Assembly (NCBI GenBank): GCA_964448855.1
Contig: CAYUXI010000012.1
Coordinates: forward strand, 1 to 64,000
Length of the DNA stretch: 64,000 nucleotides
Direction of reading: 5' to 3'
Source: QAMX01 sp964448855
GTDB taxonomy: Bacteria > Bacillota > Clostridia > Oscillospirales > QAMX01
A model generated the notes under the pieces. The model worked only from the letters and a program-made list of their open reading frames with translations, made no database searches and was not told the origin of the DNA. The translations under genes and the position numbers were made by a program. This document shows positions 1 to 9,058 of this stretch, piece after piece; the stretch's first letter is position 1; every line of letters begins with the position of its first letter.

Positions 1-847
1 GGCGGCGCAGGTACTCCGTCTTATACGCCATCGGATCCTCCGGCGTACCGCCACGCTTTTCCACCTCTTCCGCCAGGCGGATGCATTGATATATGGTTTG
101 TTTGCCGGTCAACAGATCGACAAATTCCGTCACGCAGGCTTCCACCGCCTGCGGATCCTCGGTTTTGCCCACCGGCGTTTTGAAGATTTCCTCGCAGAAA
201 TAGGGAATCATGACCTTCTGCCAGCCCTCACGGATCAGCGAAAGCGTTCCGTCAAAGTCGAACAGAGCGAACTGGAAGACGCGGCCGGGAACCGGCGGGA
301 AGATCACTTCCATGCCCCAGGCATCCTTCAGCTGTTCGGCCAGCGACGCCGTGACGGCGTGAGCGCCAACGCGATGCAGGTCGCGAACGCTCTGTGCATT
401 CGAAGCAGCAAAGCAGACGGCGCAGTCGCAGAGCGGGAGCAGGCGGTCGTCGTCGCCGCCTAAGAAGCCGATGACCTGCAGGCCGTTGGCCTTTGCGGAT
501 TCCGCCATGCTGACAGTCGAGTCACACGCGCCGTTGTCCGCAAAGATGCACAGGACGTCGCCGCGATGCGCCGCGGCCTTCAGCGTATTCATGCGCGCAT
601 CCGGGCAGGCGGGCAGGCAGACCGACGCAACGCCCGCACGGCCGAGCACGGCGCACTGGTGCAGCAGGCCCTCCGTCATGTCCGCAGCGGCGCTGCCAGC
701 TGTCCATACCGTGGCACCGCGCTGATACGCCGCCAGCAGCAGCTCCGTCATGCCGGCCAGCGCCTGTTCTGTCGATTCCGTCCATGCGGCCTGAAGGTCG
801 CGCCAATAGTTTTTGATCTCGCCGGTTGCGGCGTTGGATATACTCAT
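1..847 (-). CDS. SIS (GmhA-like) sugar isomerase / HAD phosphatase fusion, 3' end missing
   Basis: About 282 residues are visible; the C-terminus lies beyond the window edge. Residues 20-180 form a SIS sugar-phosphate-binding domain that resembles phosphoheptose isomerase but is degenerate: the glycine-rich loop reads TAGSAAADM near residue 49, and GDVLCIFADNG near 96 replaces the usual GDVL...StSGnS strand. Residues 193-205 carry a HAD motif I (FDFDGTLS) with nucleophile Asp197 and acid/base Asp199, so a phosphatase or phosphomutase domain begins there. The likely role is interconversion and dephosphorylation of a sugar phosphate in the cytoplasm; the substrate is unknown. The start is the ATG at 845-847, with an AAGGAG about 13 bases upstream, which is long. 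It is divergent from the GH38 gene, suggesting a shared sugar pathway. The domain calls are firm; the function is inference. Confidence 0.75.
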   Translation of the reverse strand, partial: MSISNAATGEIKNYWRDLQAAWTESTEQALAGMTELLLAAYQRGATVWTAGSAAADMTEGLLHQCAVLGRAGVASVCLPACPDARMNTLKAAAHRGDVLCIFADNGACDSTVSMAESAKANGLQVIGFLGGDDDRLLPLCDCAVCFAASNAQSVRDLHRVGAHAVTASLAEQLKDAWGMEVIFPPVPGRVFQFALFDFDGTLSLIREGWQKVMIPYFCEEIFKTPVGKTEDPQAVEACVTEFVDLLTGKQTIYQCIRLAEEVEKRGGTPEDPMAYKTEYLRR

Positions 848-945
848 GTGTGAATGCAGTCTCCTTTGATTCCGGATTTTTCGGAGACTGTTTCATTCAG
901 GAAATCAGGCTCCACAAAAAGGCGCAGTTTTTTTGCACCGAAAAC

Positions 946-974
946 ATTATACCATACAGGGCGTGTTTTTTCCA
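946..974 (-). promoter_or_regulatory. Promoter of the SIS-HAD gene
   Basis: On the minus strand a perfect TATAAT (946-951) is preceded by TGG, giving an extended -10. A weak -35 (TGGAAA, 969-974) sits 17 bp upstream. It lies about 100 bases before the SIS-HAD start and points away from the GH38 promoter. Confidence 0.6.
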
Positions 975-1004
975 GCTGAAACGAAAAATATTTTTCGGCG
1001 CATC

Positions 1005-1033
1005 TTGCTTTTCAGGGCGCAAACAGGTATAAT
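1005..1033 (+). promoter_or_regulatory. Promoter of the mannosidase cluster
   Basis: TTGCTT (1005-1010), a 17-bp spacer and TATAAT (1028-1033) form a sigma-A promoter about 67 bases ahead of the GH38 start codon. The TTGCTT -35 recurs before ctsR and before the gene at 36057. Confidence 0.75.
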
Positions 1034-1099
1034 CATATTGTATACAGATGTGAGCGATTCACGCTGTCACTCTTTACTGAATCTGGAGGATTCCCATTT

Positions 1100-4000
1100 A
1101 TGGACAATCAGATGATTTACGGCATTCAGGATGCCCTGCGCAGCAAAATCCGCGTGGCATTCTGCCCGGCGACCGACCTGGTTTACGCCACTGCCAACCA
1201 TACGGGCGAAGCTCAGTATGAGCTCACCAGCGACTGGCAGCCTGTTATGAAAGATACCGTTCTTTCGTCCGGCACCGTCTTTATCAAAGGCTCTGTTTCC
1301 ATCCCCGAAAACTTGGCTGCAAACGAAGAGTATGAAGATTATCTCTGTGTTTCCATCCCTGAACGGGAAGGGCAGGTCATCATCAACGGTGAGCATTACC
1401 AGGGACATGACCGCAACCGCACCCGCATTCCGCTGCGCGCTGAATGGGCCGGCCAGACGCTCTCGCTGGAAATTCTGAGCTTTGGCCACGAACGCGGCTT
1501 CATCGACGCCATCGGCGTGGAGCGGGTGGACAAGGTTGTTGAAAACTACTACTATTCCTACAAGATTGCCGTTGATTTCCACATGATGGAGGATCGCGAC
1601 CGTCAGCTGGAAAACACACACATCCGTGTGCGTGTGAATCAGGCGATTGAGGATTCCATCCGGGATCTGGACGTGGATGCCTCCGGTGAAGCGCTGCACG
1701 CGTCTGTTCGCAAGGCCGCTTACGTTCTGAAAACGGAGCTGGCCGCCATTGATGACGGCGACGTCCGCGGCTGGGTGAATTTCATCGGCCACACGCACAT
1801 CGACGTCGCATGGCTCTGGCAGTTCAAGGATACCGTCCGCAAATGCGGTCACACCTTCCCGAACGTCCTCCGTCTGATGGATGAATTCCCGGATTTCACG
1901 TTCTCCTGCAGCCAGCTGCAGCTGATGGACTACACCAAGAAGTATTATCCGGAGGTCTATGCGCAGATCAAGGAGCGCGTTAAGGAAGGCCGCTGGGAGA
2001 TCGTCGGACCGATGTGGGTCGAATCCGACTGCAACGTTGTCAGCGGTGAATCGCTCGTCCGTCAGGTGCTGTACGGCGTCCGCTTCTCAGAGGAGGAGTT
2101 CGGAACGCGCAGCCGCGTTGCATGGCTGCCGGACACCTTCGGCTTCCAGGCCAATATGCCGCAGATTCTGAAAAAGAGCGGCACCGACTATTTCTACACC
2201 TACAAGCTGCACTGGCAGCATCAGAACCGCTTCCCGTACGGTATGTGCCGCTGGCAGGGTCTGGATGGCAGTGAAGTGGTCGCTTCGATTGCCAACAACC
2301 CGGGCTGCTACAACGGCGATCCGACGCCCTCGGAGCTGCGCGTGGCAAAAGACCGAAACCTGCAGAACGGCCAGTTCGACGATGTCATCTTCCCGTATGG
2401 CTTTGGGGATGGCGGCGGCGGCCCGACCCGTGACATGATCGAATCCGCGCGGCGTCTGGCCGATTTCCCGGGTCTGCCGAGAACGCGGATGGAGCGCGCC
2501 GACAGCTATTTTGAACGTCTGAACGAAAGACGCGAGGAGCTGCCGATCTGGTTCGGCGAGCTGTACATTGAAACACACCGCGGTACCATGACCTCCGAAG
2601 GCAAAAACAAGCGTGCCAACCGCATGGCGGAGATCATGTACCAGAATGCCGAAAAGCTCGGCGTGTATGCGGAGCTGCTCGGCCTGAAGCCCGACTGGTC
2701 GCTGCTGCATGAGGGCTGGAAGGAAATCCTGCTGCTTCAGTTCCACGATGTCCTGCCGGGCAGCTCGATTCATGCCGTCTATGCCGAGGACTGCGTCGAG
2801 GGCTATGCCAAGGTCTTTGACCTGCTGCACCGGTTCCACGAAGCGCTGACCGCTTCTGCCGGTCACGGCGCGTATGCCGCGTGCAACTTCCTCTCCTGGA
2901 CGCGGGACGCCATCTGCGAATTCACCTGCGCCGCCGATTCCATTCAGGACGGGGAAACGCTGCTGGATGACTGCGGTCAGGCCGTTCCCTGCGTGATCAG
3001 CGAGGCAGACAACAACCAGAAGCGCGTCGTGTTCGAAGCGAAGGCACTCCCGCCGTTCGGCATGAAGCTCTTCACCTTCGGCAAGGCCGAACCGGCCAAG
3101 GGCTCCTGCGCCGTTGTCACAGAGGCTGACGGTGCCATCACGCTGGAAACCGCGCAGAACATCGTCACCGTGACGCCGCTCGGCCTCGTTTCCCGTATTT
3201 TCGACAAGCAGGCCAACCGTGAAGCGCTGCGCGCCCCGGCGAACGACATTCGCCTCTTCCGCGACGGCCCGCAGGGTGAGGATGCGTGGAACCTCTACGA
3301 CATTTACAAGAACCGTCCGGTCGACTGCGATTGGAACGTCACGCTGAAGCTGACCGAAAACAGCCCGTTCCGTGCCGTCGTCCATGTGGACAAGGAAATT
3401 GAAAACTGCTCGATTTCGCAGGACATCATCGTCTATGCGAACTCCCCGGTCATCGACTTCAAAACAACGATCGACTGGAAGATCCGCCACACCATCATGC
3501 GCGTTTACTTCCCGACCAACGTCCGCAGCCAGTCGGTTGCCTGCGAAGTCGGCTTCGGTACCTTCATGCGGCCGACCATCGCCAACACGTCGTTTGACCA
3601 CTCCCGCTTTGAGGTCTGTGCGCACAAGTTTGTTGACCTCTCCGAAGGCGATTACGGTGTGTCTGTCCTGAATGACTGCAAATATGCACACGACTGCGTT
3701 GACAACACGATCGGGATTTCCCTGCTCCGCGGCACCACGCATCCGGATGAGCTGGCCGACTACGGCGTTCACGAGATCAATTACGCCATTTACCCGCACA
3801 CCGGCGACTGGCGCACGGCGCATTCCGCCCGCAGAGGTCACGAATTCAACAACGCGGTGCAGGTGCTGCCGATGAACGTAGATACAGCCAAAGCGCTGAA
3901 CAATCAGGCGTTCCTCACGGTTGACAATGACAACATCATTGTCGATACGGTGAAGCGCGCCGAGGATGGCTGCGGCGTGATCGTGCGTCTCTACGAATGC

Positions 4001-4165
4001 CACGGCAACCGCGGGAATGCTTCGCTGTCGTTCCTCCGCACCCTGCGATCTGCCTTTGAAGTGGATCTGGTGGAAGAGAATCCGGCTCCGGCCGATTTCG
4101 ACGGTTCCACGCTCCGCTTCAGCTTCACGCCTTACGAAATCAAAACGTTCCGGATTTCCTTCTAA
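1100..4165 (+). CDS. Alpha-mannosidase, glycoside hydrolase family 38
   Basis: A 1021-residue retaining alpha-mannosidase of GH38. The metal-binding motif HTHID is at residues 231-235 (His231, His233 and Asp235 would ligate zinc) and the catalytic nucleophile is expected to be Asp345 in WLPDTFGF. A helical middle domain and a large beta-rich C-terminal half follow, as usual for the family. There is no signal peptide, so it should act in the cytoplasm on imported mannosides or trimmed N-glycan fragments. The start follows TGGAGG at about 1083-1088. It is the first gene of a rightward set with two sugar isomerases and a GH2 beta-galactosidase. No transporter is visible in the window. The family is certain; the natural substrate is not. 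Confidence 0.92.
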   Translation: MDNQMIYGIQDALRSKIRVAFCPATDLVYATANHTGEAQYELTSDWQPVMKDTVLSSGTVFIKGSVSIPENLAANEEYEDYLCVSIPEREGQVIINGEHYQGHDRNRTRIPLRAEWAGQTLSLEILSFGHERGFIDAIGVERVDKVVENYYYSYKIAVDFHMMEDRDRQLENTHIRVRVNQAIEDSIRDLDVDASGEALHASVRKAAYVLKTELAAIDDGDVRGWVNFIGHTHIDVAWLWQFKDTVRKCGHTFPNVLRLMDEFPDFTFSCSQLQLMDYTKKYYPEVYAQIKERVKEGRWEIVGPMWVESDCNVVSGESLVRQVLYGVRFSEEEFGTRSRVAWLPDTFGFQANMPQILKKSGTDYFYTYKLHWQHQNRFPYGMCRWQGLDGSEVVASIANNPGCYNGDPTPSELRVAKDRNLQNGQFDDVIFPYGFGDGGGGPTRDMIESARRLADFPGLPRTRMERADSYFERLNERREELPIWFGELYIETHRGTMTSEGKNKRANRMAEIMYQNAEKLGVYAELLGLKPDWSLLHEGWKEILLLQFHDVLPGSSIHAVYAEDCVEGYAKVFDLLHRFHEALTASAGHGAYAACNFLSWTRDAICEFTCAADSIQDGETLLDDCGQAVPCVISEADNNQKRVVFEAKALPPFGMKLFTFGKAEPAKGSCAVVTEADGAITLETAQNIVTVTPLGLVSRIFDKQANREALRAPANDIRLFRDGPQGEDAWNLYDIYKNRPVDCDWNVTLKLTENSPFRAVVHVDKEIENCSISQDIIVYANSPVIDFKTTIDWKIRHTIMRVYFPTNVRSQSVACEVGFGTFMRPTIANTSFDHSRFEVCAHKFVDLSEGDYGVSVLNDCKYAHDCVDNTIGISLLRGTTHPDELADYGVHEINYAIYPHTGDWRTAHSARRGHEFNNAVQVLPMNVDTAKALNNQAFLTVDNDNIIVDTVKRAEDGCGVIVRLYECHGNRGNASLSFLRTLRSAFEVDLVEENPAPADFDGSTLRFSFTPYEIKTFRISF

Positions 4166-4192
4166 CCTGCAACGTTCCCTTTCACGGCGGCA

Positions 4193-4231
4193 CGGATCCC
4201 CACGGACGGTTGAAGCCCTCCGTGGGATCCG
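4193..4231 (+). terminator. Intercistronic hairpin after the GH38 gene
   Basis: CGGATCCCCACGGA (4193-4206) pairs with TCCGTGGGATCCG (4219-4231) with one bulged C and a 12-base loop. The T-rich stretch (ATTTTTATT) comes only about 15 bases later, so it is either a weak or partial terminator or an mRNA-processing/stability hairpin between the first and second genes. Confidence 0.5.
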
Positions 4232-4270
4232 CGCCCCTGTACCATTTTTATTCTTTCAGGAGGTCATTTC

Positions 4271-5098
4271 ATGTCAGAAAACATTAAAATCGGGATTCAA
4301 ATGTACACACTCCGCGAATTTGGCGACAAGGATCTGCCCGGCACGCTCGAAGGTGTCAAGCGCCTCGGCTATGATGCGGTGGAATTCGCCGGTTACAACG
4401 GAATCGCAGCGGATGAGCTGAAGCGCATCTGCGCTGAGCTGGGTCTGGACATCATCTCCACCCACTATTCGCTGGACAACTTCGAAAACTCCGTGGAGGA
4501 TGCGGTTGCGTATCACCAGGCGCTGGGTCTGCCGTTTGTCGCCATTCCCTGGATGGCAGCCGAACGTTGCCCGGGCGGTGAGCAGTACGAGGCGACTCGG
4601 CAGCTGATTGAGAAATCCGCCGCTGCGCTGAAGGCTGTCGGCATTCAGATGCTGTACCACAACCATGATTTCGAATTCAACGCGCTGGAAGACGGCACGC
4701 TGCCTATCGACAAGCTGTATCAGGATATCCCCGATCTGATGCCGGAATTTGACACCTGCTGGGTCAAATATGCCGGATATGACCCGGTCAAATACATCAA
4801 CGCCTACAAAGGCCGGACGCCGGTGATTCACCTGAAGGACTTTGTCGGCCACAAGAACGAAAAGCCGGCCTATGCGCTGATCGACAAAGACGGCAAAGCC
4901 GTTGCAGCCGAGGAAGCCGAGGTCAAGACGTTTGCATTCCGTCCGGTCGGCCAGGGCATTCAGGATATCCCCGCCATCATTCGTGCCGGTGTGGCCTCCG
5001 GCTGCGGCGCATTCATCGTGGAGCAGGACGACTGCTACGGCGATGCATGGGGTGCTGCCGAACAGAGCCTGCATTATCTGCGCAGCATCGGTCTGTAA
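4271..5098 (+). CDS. Sugar phosphate isomerase/epimerase (xylose isomerase-like TIM barrel)
   Basis: A 275-residue protein of the AP-endonuclease-2/xylose isomerase-like TIM-barrel family (Pfam AP_endonuc_2; relatives include IolE, IolI and ketohexose 3-epimerases). The N-terminal strand IKIGIQMYTLRE, the barrel strand YHNHDFEF near residue 130, VIHLKDF near 185 and a late strand ending FIVEQDD (Glu before the C-terminus) supply the expected Glu/Asp/His metal ligands. It probably isomerises or epimerises a sugar or keto-sugar released by the neighbouring glycosidases. AGGAGG lies at about 4258-4263. A second member of the same fold follows 18 bases later. The precise substrate cannot be read from sequence. 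Confidence 0.8.
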   Translation: MSENIKIGIQMYTLREFGDKDLPGTLEGVKRLGYDAVEFAGYNGIAADELKRICAELGLDIISTHYSLDNFENSVEDAVAYHQALGLPFVAIPWMAAERCPGGEQYEATRQLIEKSAAALKAVGIQMLYHNHDFEFNALEDGTLPIDKLYQDIPDLMPEFDTCWVKYAGYDPVKYINAYKGRTPVIHLKDFVGHKNEKPAYALIDKDGKAVAAEEAEVKTFAFRPVGQGIQDIPAIIRAGVASGCGAFIVEQDDCYGDAWGAAEQSLHYLRSIGL

Positions 5099-5116
5099 GC
5101 ACGGAGGGTTGGCTGT

Positions 5117-5905
5117 ATGAAGCATTTCAACATCGGTATCATGTTGGAATCTCTGCGTCTGGACTTTGACCGGAGCCTCGATCAGGCCGTTGAAATCGGC
5201 GCAGACGGGTTTCAGATGTGGTTCTGCTCTCCGGATCCCATGCCCCGCGACGAATTTCTGCACAAGCGCTCCGCCATTGAAGCGCACCACCTGACCGTTT
5301 CCGCTGTCTGCGGCGACATCGGTGCCTTTACGGATGCGGATGCCAACGTGCAGCGCATCCGCCAAATGGAGAACATCTTCAACTTCGCCTATGAAATCGG
5401 AACGCGTGTTGTCACCGGGCACATCGGTACGATTCCGGAGGACAAGGATGCACCGGCGTATCGGGCGCTGTACCAGTCCATGCTGGTTCTGGGCAAGATG
5501 GCGAAGGAGCGGAATCTGACCTTTGCGACTGAGACCGGTCCGGAATCCACCGCGCTGATGCGTTCCTTCCTGGATGAGCTGGACGGCGGCATCGGCGTCA
5601 ACTTCGACCCCGCCAATCTCGTGATGGGCGGCTTCTCGAAGAACGGTGCCGACAGTGTCGAGATCATTGCGCCGTATATTGCCCATACGCACGCAAAGGA
5701 CGGCGTCCGTCTGGCTGACGGCTCCTGTTCGGAGGTGGCACTTGGGCAGGGCGGCGTTGATTTCCCGCTCTGGATGAAAACGCTCTGGCACTGCGGATAT
5801 CGCGGCTTCCTGACGATTGAGCGCGAATGCGGTGATCGTCCGGTGGAGGACTGCACAGAGGCGCTCCGTTTCCTGCGTGAAACCGATCTGGCGCTTGACA
5901 TCTGA
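5117..5905 (+). CDS. Second sugar phosphate isomerase/epimerase-like TIM barrel protein
   Basis: A 262-residue TIM-barrel protein of the same broad fold as the preceding gene but clearly diverged from it. It starts KHFNIGIMLESLRLDF; a metal-ligand strand includes FATETGPE near residue 138, followed by GVNFDPAN near 160, AHTHAKDG near 193 and FLTIERECG near 237. The last is typical of this family, with a catalytic glutamate. It is an intracellular isomerase/epimerase of unknown substrate. It sits 18 bases after the first isomerase and about 31 bases before the GH2 gene, so the set is probably co-transcribed. Two different isomerases side by side suggest two successive steps or two sugars. Confidence 0.78.
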   Translation: MKHFNIGIMLESLRLDFDRSLDQAVEIGADGFQMWFCSPDPMPRDEFLHKRSAIEAHHLTVSAVCGDIGAFTDADANVQRIRQMENIFNFAYEIGTRVVTGHIGTIPEDKDAPAYRALYQSMLVLGKMAKERNLTFATETGPESTALMRSFLDELDGGIGVNFDPANLVMGGFSKNGADSVEIIAPYIAHTHAKDGVRLADGSCSEVALGQGGVDFPLWMKTLWHCGYRGFLTIERECGDRPVEDCTEALRFLRETDLALDI

Positions 5906-5936
5906 ACCCTATCATTTTGCTGAGACAGAGGTATTT

Positions 5937-8900
5937 ATGAAAGAATACGTTTTACCGCGAGACTGGGAGAACCCGGAAAAGCTCTCCTTCAACCGCCTTC
6001 CTGCACGGGCGTATTATATTCCGTTTCACGATATTGCTTCTGCCAAATCCGGTGAGCGCGGCGCTTCGGACTACTATCGGAACCTCAACGGTCGTTGGGC
6101 ATTCCGCTGGTTCCGCCGTCCGGAGCACGTGGATGCTTCCTATTTGGCAGAGGATTCCGATCTGAGCGGTTGGGATACACAGGATGTCCCCTCCTGCTGG
6201 CAGATGTCCGGGAAATACGATGTTCCGGTGTATACGAACGTCGATTACCCGATTCCCGTCGATATTCCCTTTGTTCCGAACGAGAACCCGACCGGCGTAT
6301 ATGCACGGGATTTCGTCCTGCCGGAATCCTTTGCGTCCCGCCGGACGCACATCCGGTTTGAGGGCGTCGATTCGGTTTTCTACGTATATGTCAACGGGCA
6401 CAAGGCCGGTTATTCGCAGGGCGCACACCTGCCGAGCGAATTCGACATCACGGACTACCTGCACGCCGGGAAAAACCGCTTGACCGTCATGGTCATCAAA
6501 TACAGCGACGGCACCTACCTGGAGGATCAGGATATGTGGCGTCTGTCCGGGCTCTGGCGTGACTGCTATCTGCTCTCCCGTGTCGAAAAATCGCTTTGGG
6601 ATGTGAAGATCACCGCCGATTACAACGCAGACGACGGCAGCGGCTTTTTGAAGGTGGAGCCCTCCTTCCTGCCCAATGTGGACGGCTCCGACTGCACGAT
6701 GCTGATGACGCTGTACAGTCCCCGCGGCGAGGATATCACCTCGCAGGTTTCCAAGGGCACTGCTCCGATTGAATTCCATCTGGACAACGTGCTGTCCTGG
6801 AACAACGAGCAGCCACGGCTGTATCAGCTGATCGTCGAGGTCAGCTGTCACGACATTGTGGATGAGGTGTTCTCGTTCCAGGTCGGCTTCCGCACCGTTC
6901 GCATTGAGAACGGCATTTTCACCGTGAACGGCGTTCCGGTGAAAATTCGCGGCGTGAACCGACACGACACGAATCCGGACAGCGGGCACACTGTCAGTCT
7001 GGACGATATGTACCGCGATCTTCTGGAGATGCGCCGCCACAACATCACGGCGATTCGCACCTCCCACTACATCAACGATCCGCGGTTTTTGGATCTCTGC
7101 GATCGGCTCGGCTTTTTTGTCATCGACGAATGCGACATCGAGTCGCACGGCTGCTATGTGTACCGCGGCGAAAACGAGAAGCTGAACACGTCCAGTCGGC
7201 CGGACTACAAAATGGCCTATCTGAACCGCTGCGCCAGAATGTATCACCGCGACAAGAACCATCCGTGTGTCGTTGTCTGGTCGCTCGGCAACGAGTCCCA
7301 GTTCGGCGAAAACCACGTAGCCATGGCGGACTACCTGCACGAAAACGACACGCGTCCGGTTCACTACGAAGGTGGATACGATGCGTTGTGTCTGGATATT
7401 GTCAGCCGGATGTACACCAGCTACGAGGAAATCGGCGAGATGTGTATGCGCCATGCCGGTCGTCCGTTCTTCCTCTGCGAATATTCGCACGCCATGGGCA
7501 ACTCCAACGGTGATATCGAAGACTACGTCAACGCCTTCTATACGTATCCGGAATCCATGGGCGGCTGCATCTGGGAGTGGGCGGATCACGGCATTCGGCA
7601 GTACGACGAGAACGGTCGTCCGTACTTCGTCTACGGCGGCGACTTCGGCGATCAGCCGAACGACGGCAACTTCTGCGTAGACGGTCTGGTCACGCCGGAT
7701 CGTGAGGCCAAGAGTGGGCTTTTGGAGGTCAAGAAGGCGTATGAGCCGGTGAAGGCCATCGCTGTGCGTCTGAACAAAGGGCGCATCGCCATCAAGAACT
7801 ACCGGTTTTTCAACACGCTGGACGATATCGACGCGTTCTGGCGAATCACCCGGAACGGCGTTCTGGTGCAGCAGGGTGCATTTGGTACACTGGCCAGCAT
7901 CGGCCCGCAGCAGACCCGCTATTTTGACGTCTGCTATCAGATGCCTGCGGAGGACGACCCGGCGGAATACCATTTCACCGTCTCCTTCGTTTTGAACCGC
8001 GATACCTGGTTTGAGAAAAAGGGCTATGAGATTTCCTTCTCGCAATTCCTGCTCTCGCCGCGTCACACCGCACCGGTGCGGAAGCCCCGTCTGCCGGATG
8101 CTCCGCTGACGCTGAACGATGAGGGCTCCGACATTGTCATCTCCGGTGCGGCCTTCTCCTATGCATTTTCCAAGGACAACGGCTTGCCGGTTTCCATTCA
8201 GTTCCACGGCACCGAGCTGCTCGCCAGTGGCTTTGAGTTCCGGCTGAACCGTGCCTGGATTGACAACGACCGGCAGGACTATCAGAAATGGGAGCGCGAA
8301 CGGTTCCCGGTGATTCAGTCGCGTCTGGCCAGTCTGGTGCTGGCGGATGCCAACGATCAGCAGGTGCGGCTGGAAGCCTCCTATGTGCTGGCCGGTTATT
8401 CGGTTTTGCCGGTTTGCGCCGTTCAGGGCGTCTGGACGATCAACGCGGACGGCTTCCTCTCCTGCTCGCTGTCTGTCCGTCAGACACGCGACGAGGCCGT
8501 CAATCTGCCGCGCTTCGGTCTGGAATGTATGCTGGCGGAAGGCATGGAGCAGGTGGAGTGGTTCGGCAGAGGGCCGAGCGAAAGCTACGTTGACAAGCGT
8601 CTGGCTGCCCGGTTTGGCCGGTATCACGCCCGCGTGACCGATCTGACCACGCATTACATTTTCCCGCAGGAGAACGGCAGCCATGTCGAAACGCGGTTTG
8701 CCGGGCTGACAGACCGGCGCGGTCTGGGTCTGGCCATTCTCGGTGAGCCGGAGTTCTCCTTCTCCGCGCACCATTATTCCACGGCGGATTTCCACAACGC
8801 CAGACACGATCACGAGCTGGTCGCTCGCAAGGAAACGGTTCTGAATATCGATTACCGTCAGCACGGCATCGGTACGGCGTCCTGTGGCCCGTATGTCGCT

Positions 8901-8993
8901 GAGAAATACCGGTTCAACGAGCGCGAATTCCAGTTCGCATTCCGTCTGAAGCCGTATTTCCGCGAAGATACGTCGCTGGATGCGCTCTATTGA
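5937..8993 (+). CDS. lacZ: Beta-galactosidase, glycoside hydrolase family 2 (LacZ type)
   Basis: A 1018-residue GH2 enzyme, nearly the length of E. coli LacZ (1023). The domain order is the sugar-binding jelly roll, immunoglobulin-like domain, TIM barrel, second Ig domain and the large C-terminal beta-sandwich. The acid/base is Glu453 (SLGNES) and the nucleophile is Glu515 (CEYSHAMGN). The N-terminal half also shows NRHDTNPDSG, typical of the LacZ branch. No signal peptide is present, so it works in the cytoplasm. An upstream in-frame start at 5817 lies inside the previous gene; I chose the ATG at 5937, after an AGAGG, because homology to the family begins there. It probably completes breakdown of galactosylated glycans together with the GH38 enzyme. 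Confidence 0.92.
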   Translation: MKEYVLPRDWENPEKLSFNRLPARAYYIPFHDIASAKSGERGASDYYRNLNGRWAFRWFRRPEHVDASYLAEDSDLSGWDTQDVPSCWQMSGKYDVPVYTNVDYPIPVDIPFVPNENPTGVYARDFVLPESFASRRTHIRFEGVDSVFYVYVNGHKAGYSQGAHLPSEFDITDYLHAGKNRLTVMVIKYSDGTYLEDQDMWRLSGLWRDCYLLSRVEKSLWDVKITADYNADDGSGFLKVEPSFLPNVDGSDCTMLMTLYSPRGEDITSQVSKGTAPIEFHLDNVLSWNNEQPRLYQLIVEVSCHDIVDEVFSFQVGFRTVRIENGIFTVNGVPVKIRGVNRHDTNPDSGHTVSLDDMYRDLLEMRRHNITAIRTSHYINDPRFLDLCDRLGFFVIDECDIESHGCYVYRGENEKLNTSSRPDYKMAYLNRCARMYHRDKNHPCVVVWSLGNESQFGENHVAMADYLHENDTRPVHYEGGYDALCLDIVSRMYTSYEEIGEMCMRHAGRPFFLCEYSHAMGNSNGDIEDYVNAFYTYPESMGGCIWEWADHGIRQYDENGRPYFVYGGDFGDQPNDGNFCVDGLVTPDREAKSGLLEVKKAYEPVKAIAVRLNKGRIAIKNYRFFNTLDDIDAFWRITRNGVLVQQGAFGTLASIGPQQTRYFDVCYQMPAEDDPAEYHFTVSFVLNRDTWFEKKGYEISFSQFLLSPRHTAPVRKPRLPDAPLTLNDEGSDIVISGAAFSYAFSKDNGLPVSIQFHGTELLASGFEFRLNRAWIDNDRQDYQKWERERFPVIQSRLASLVLADANDQQVRLEASYVLAGYSVLPVCAVQGVWTINADGFLSCSLSVRQTRDEAVNLPRFGLECMLAEGMEQVEWFGRGPSESYVDKRLAARFGRYHARVTDLTTHYIFPQENGSHVETRFAGLTDRRGLGLAILGEPEFSFSAHHYSTADFHNARHDHELVARKETVLNIDYRQHGIGTASCGPYVAEKYRFNEREFQFAFRLKPYFREDTSLDALY

Positions 8994-9008
8994 GCCTTAT
9001 GACATCAA

Positions 9009-9044
9009 AATGCCCCGGAATGACCTTGGTCATTCCGGGGCATT
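9009..9044. terminator. Bidirectional terminator between the GH2 gene and rsgA
   Basis: A perfect 17-bp inverted repeat (9009-9025 with 9028-9044) containing GCCCCGGAATGACC has only two bases between the arms. TTTTGATG follows on the minus strand and GCTTTGATT on the plus strand, so it fits best as the end of the leftward rsgA operon while also stopping the convergent GH2 transcript. Confidence 0.85.
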
Positions 9045-9058
9045 GCTTTGATTGAGAG

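Noticed and set aside
2087..4003. A long minus-strand open frame opposite the GH38 gene
   Set aside because: It is a shadow of a GC-rich gene with strong codon bias; the composition is atypical and no ribosome binding site or motif is present. The same applies to antisense frames at 5952-8864, 19327-21759, 21784-24150, 32798-34561 and 38862-41540.
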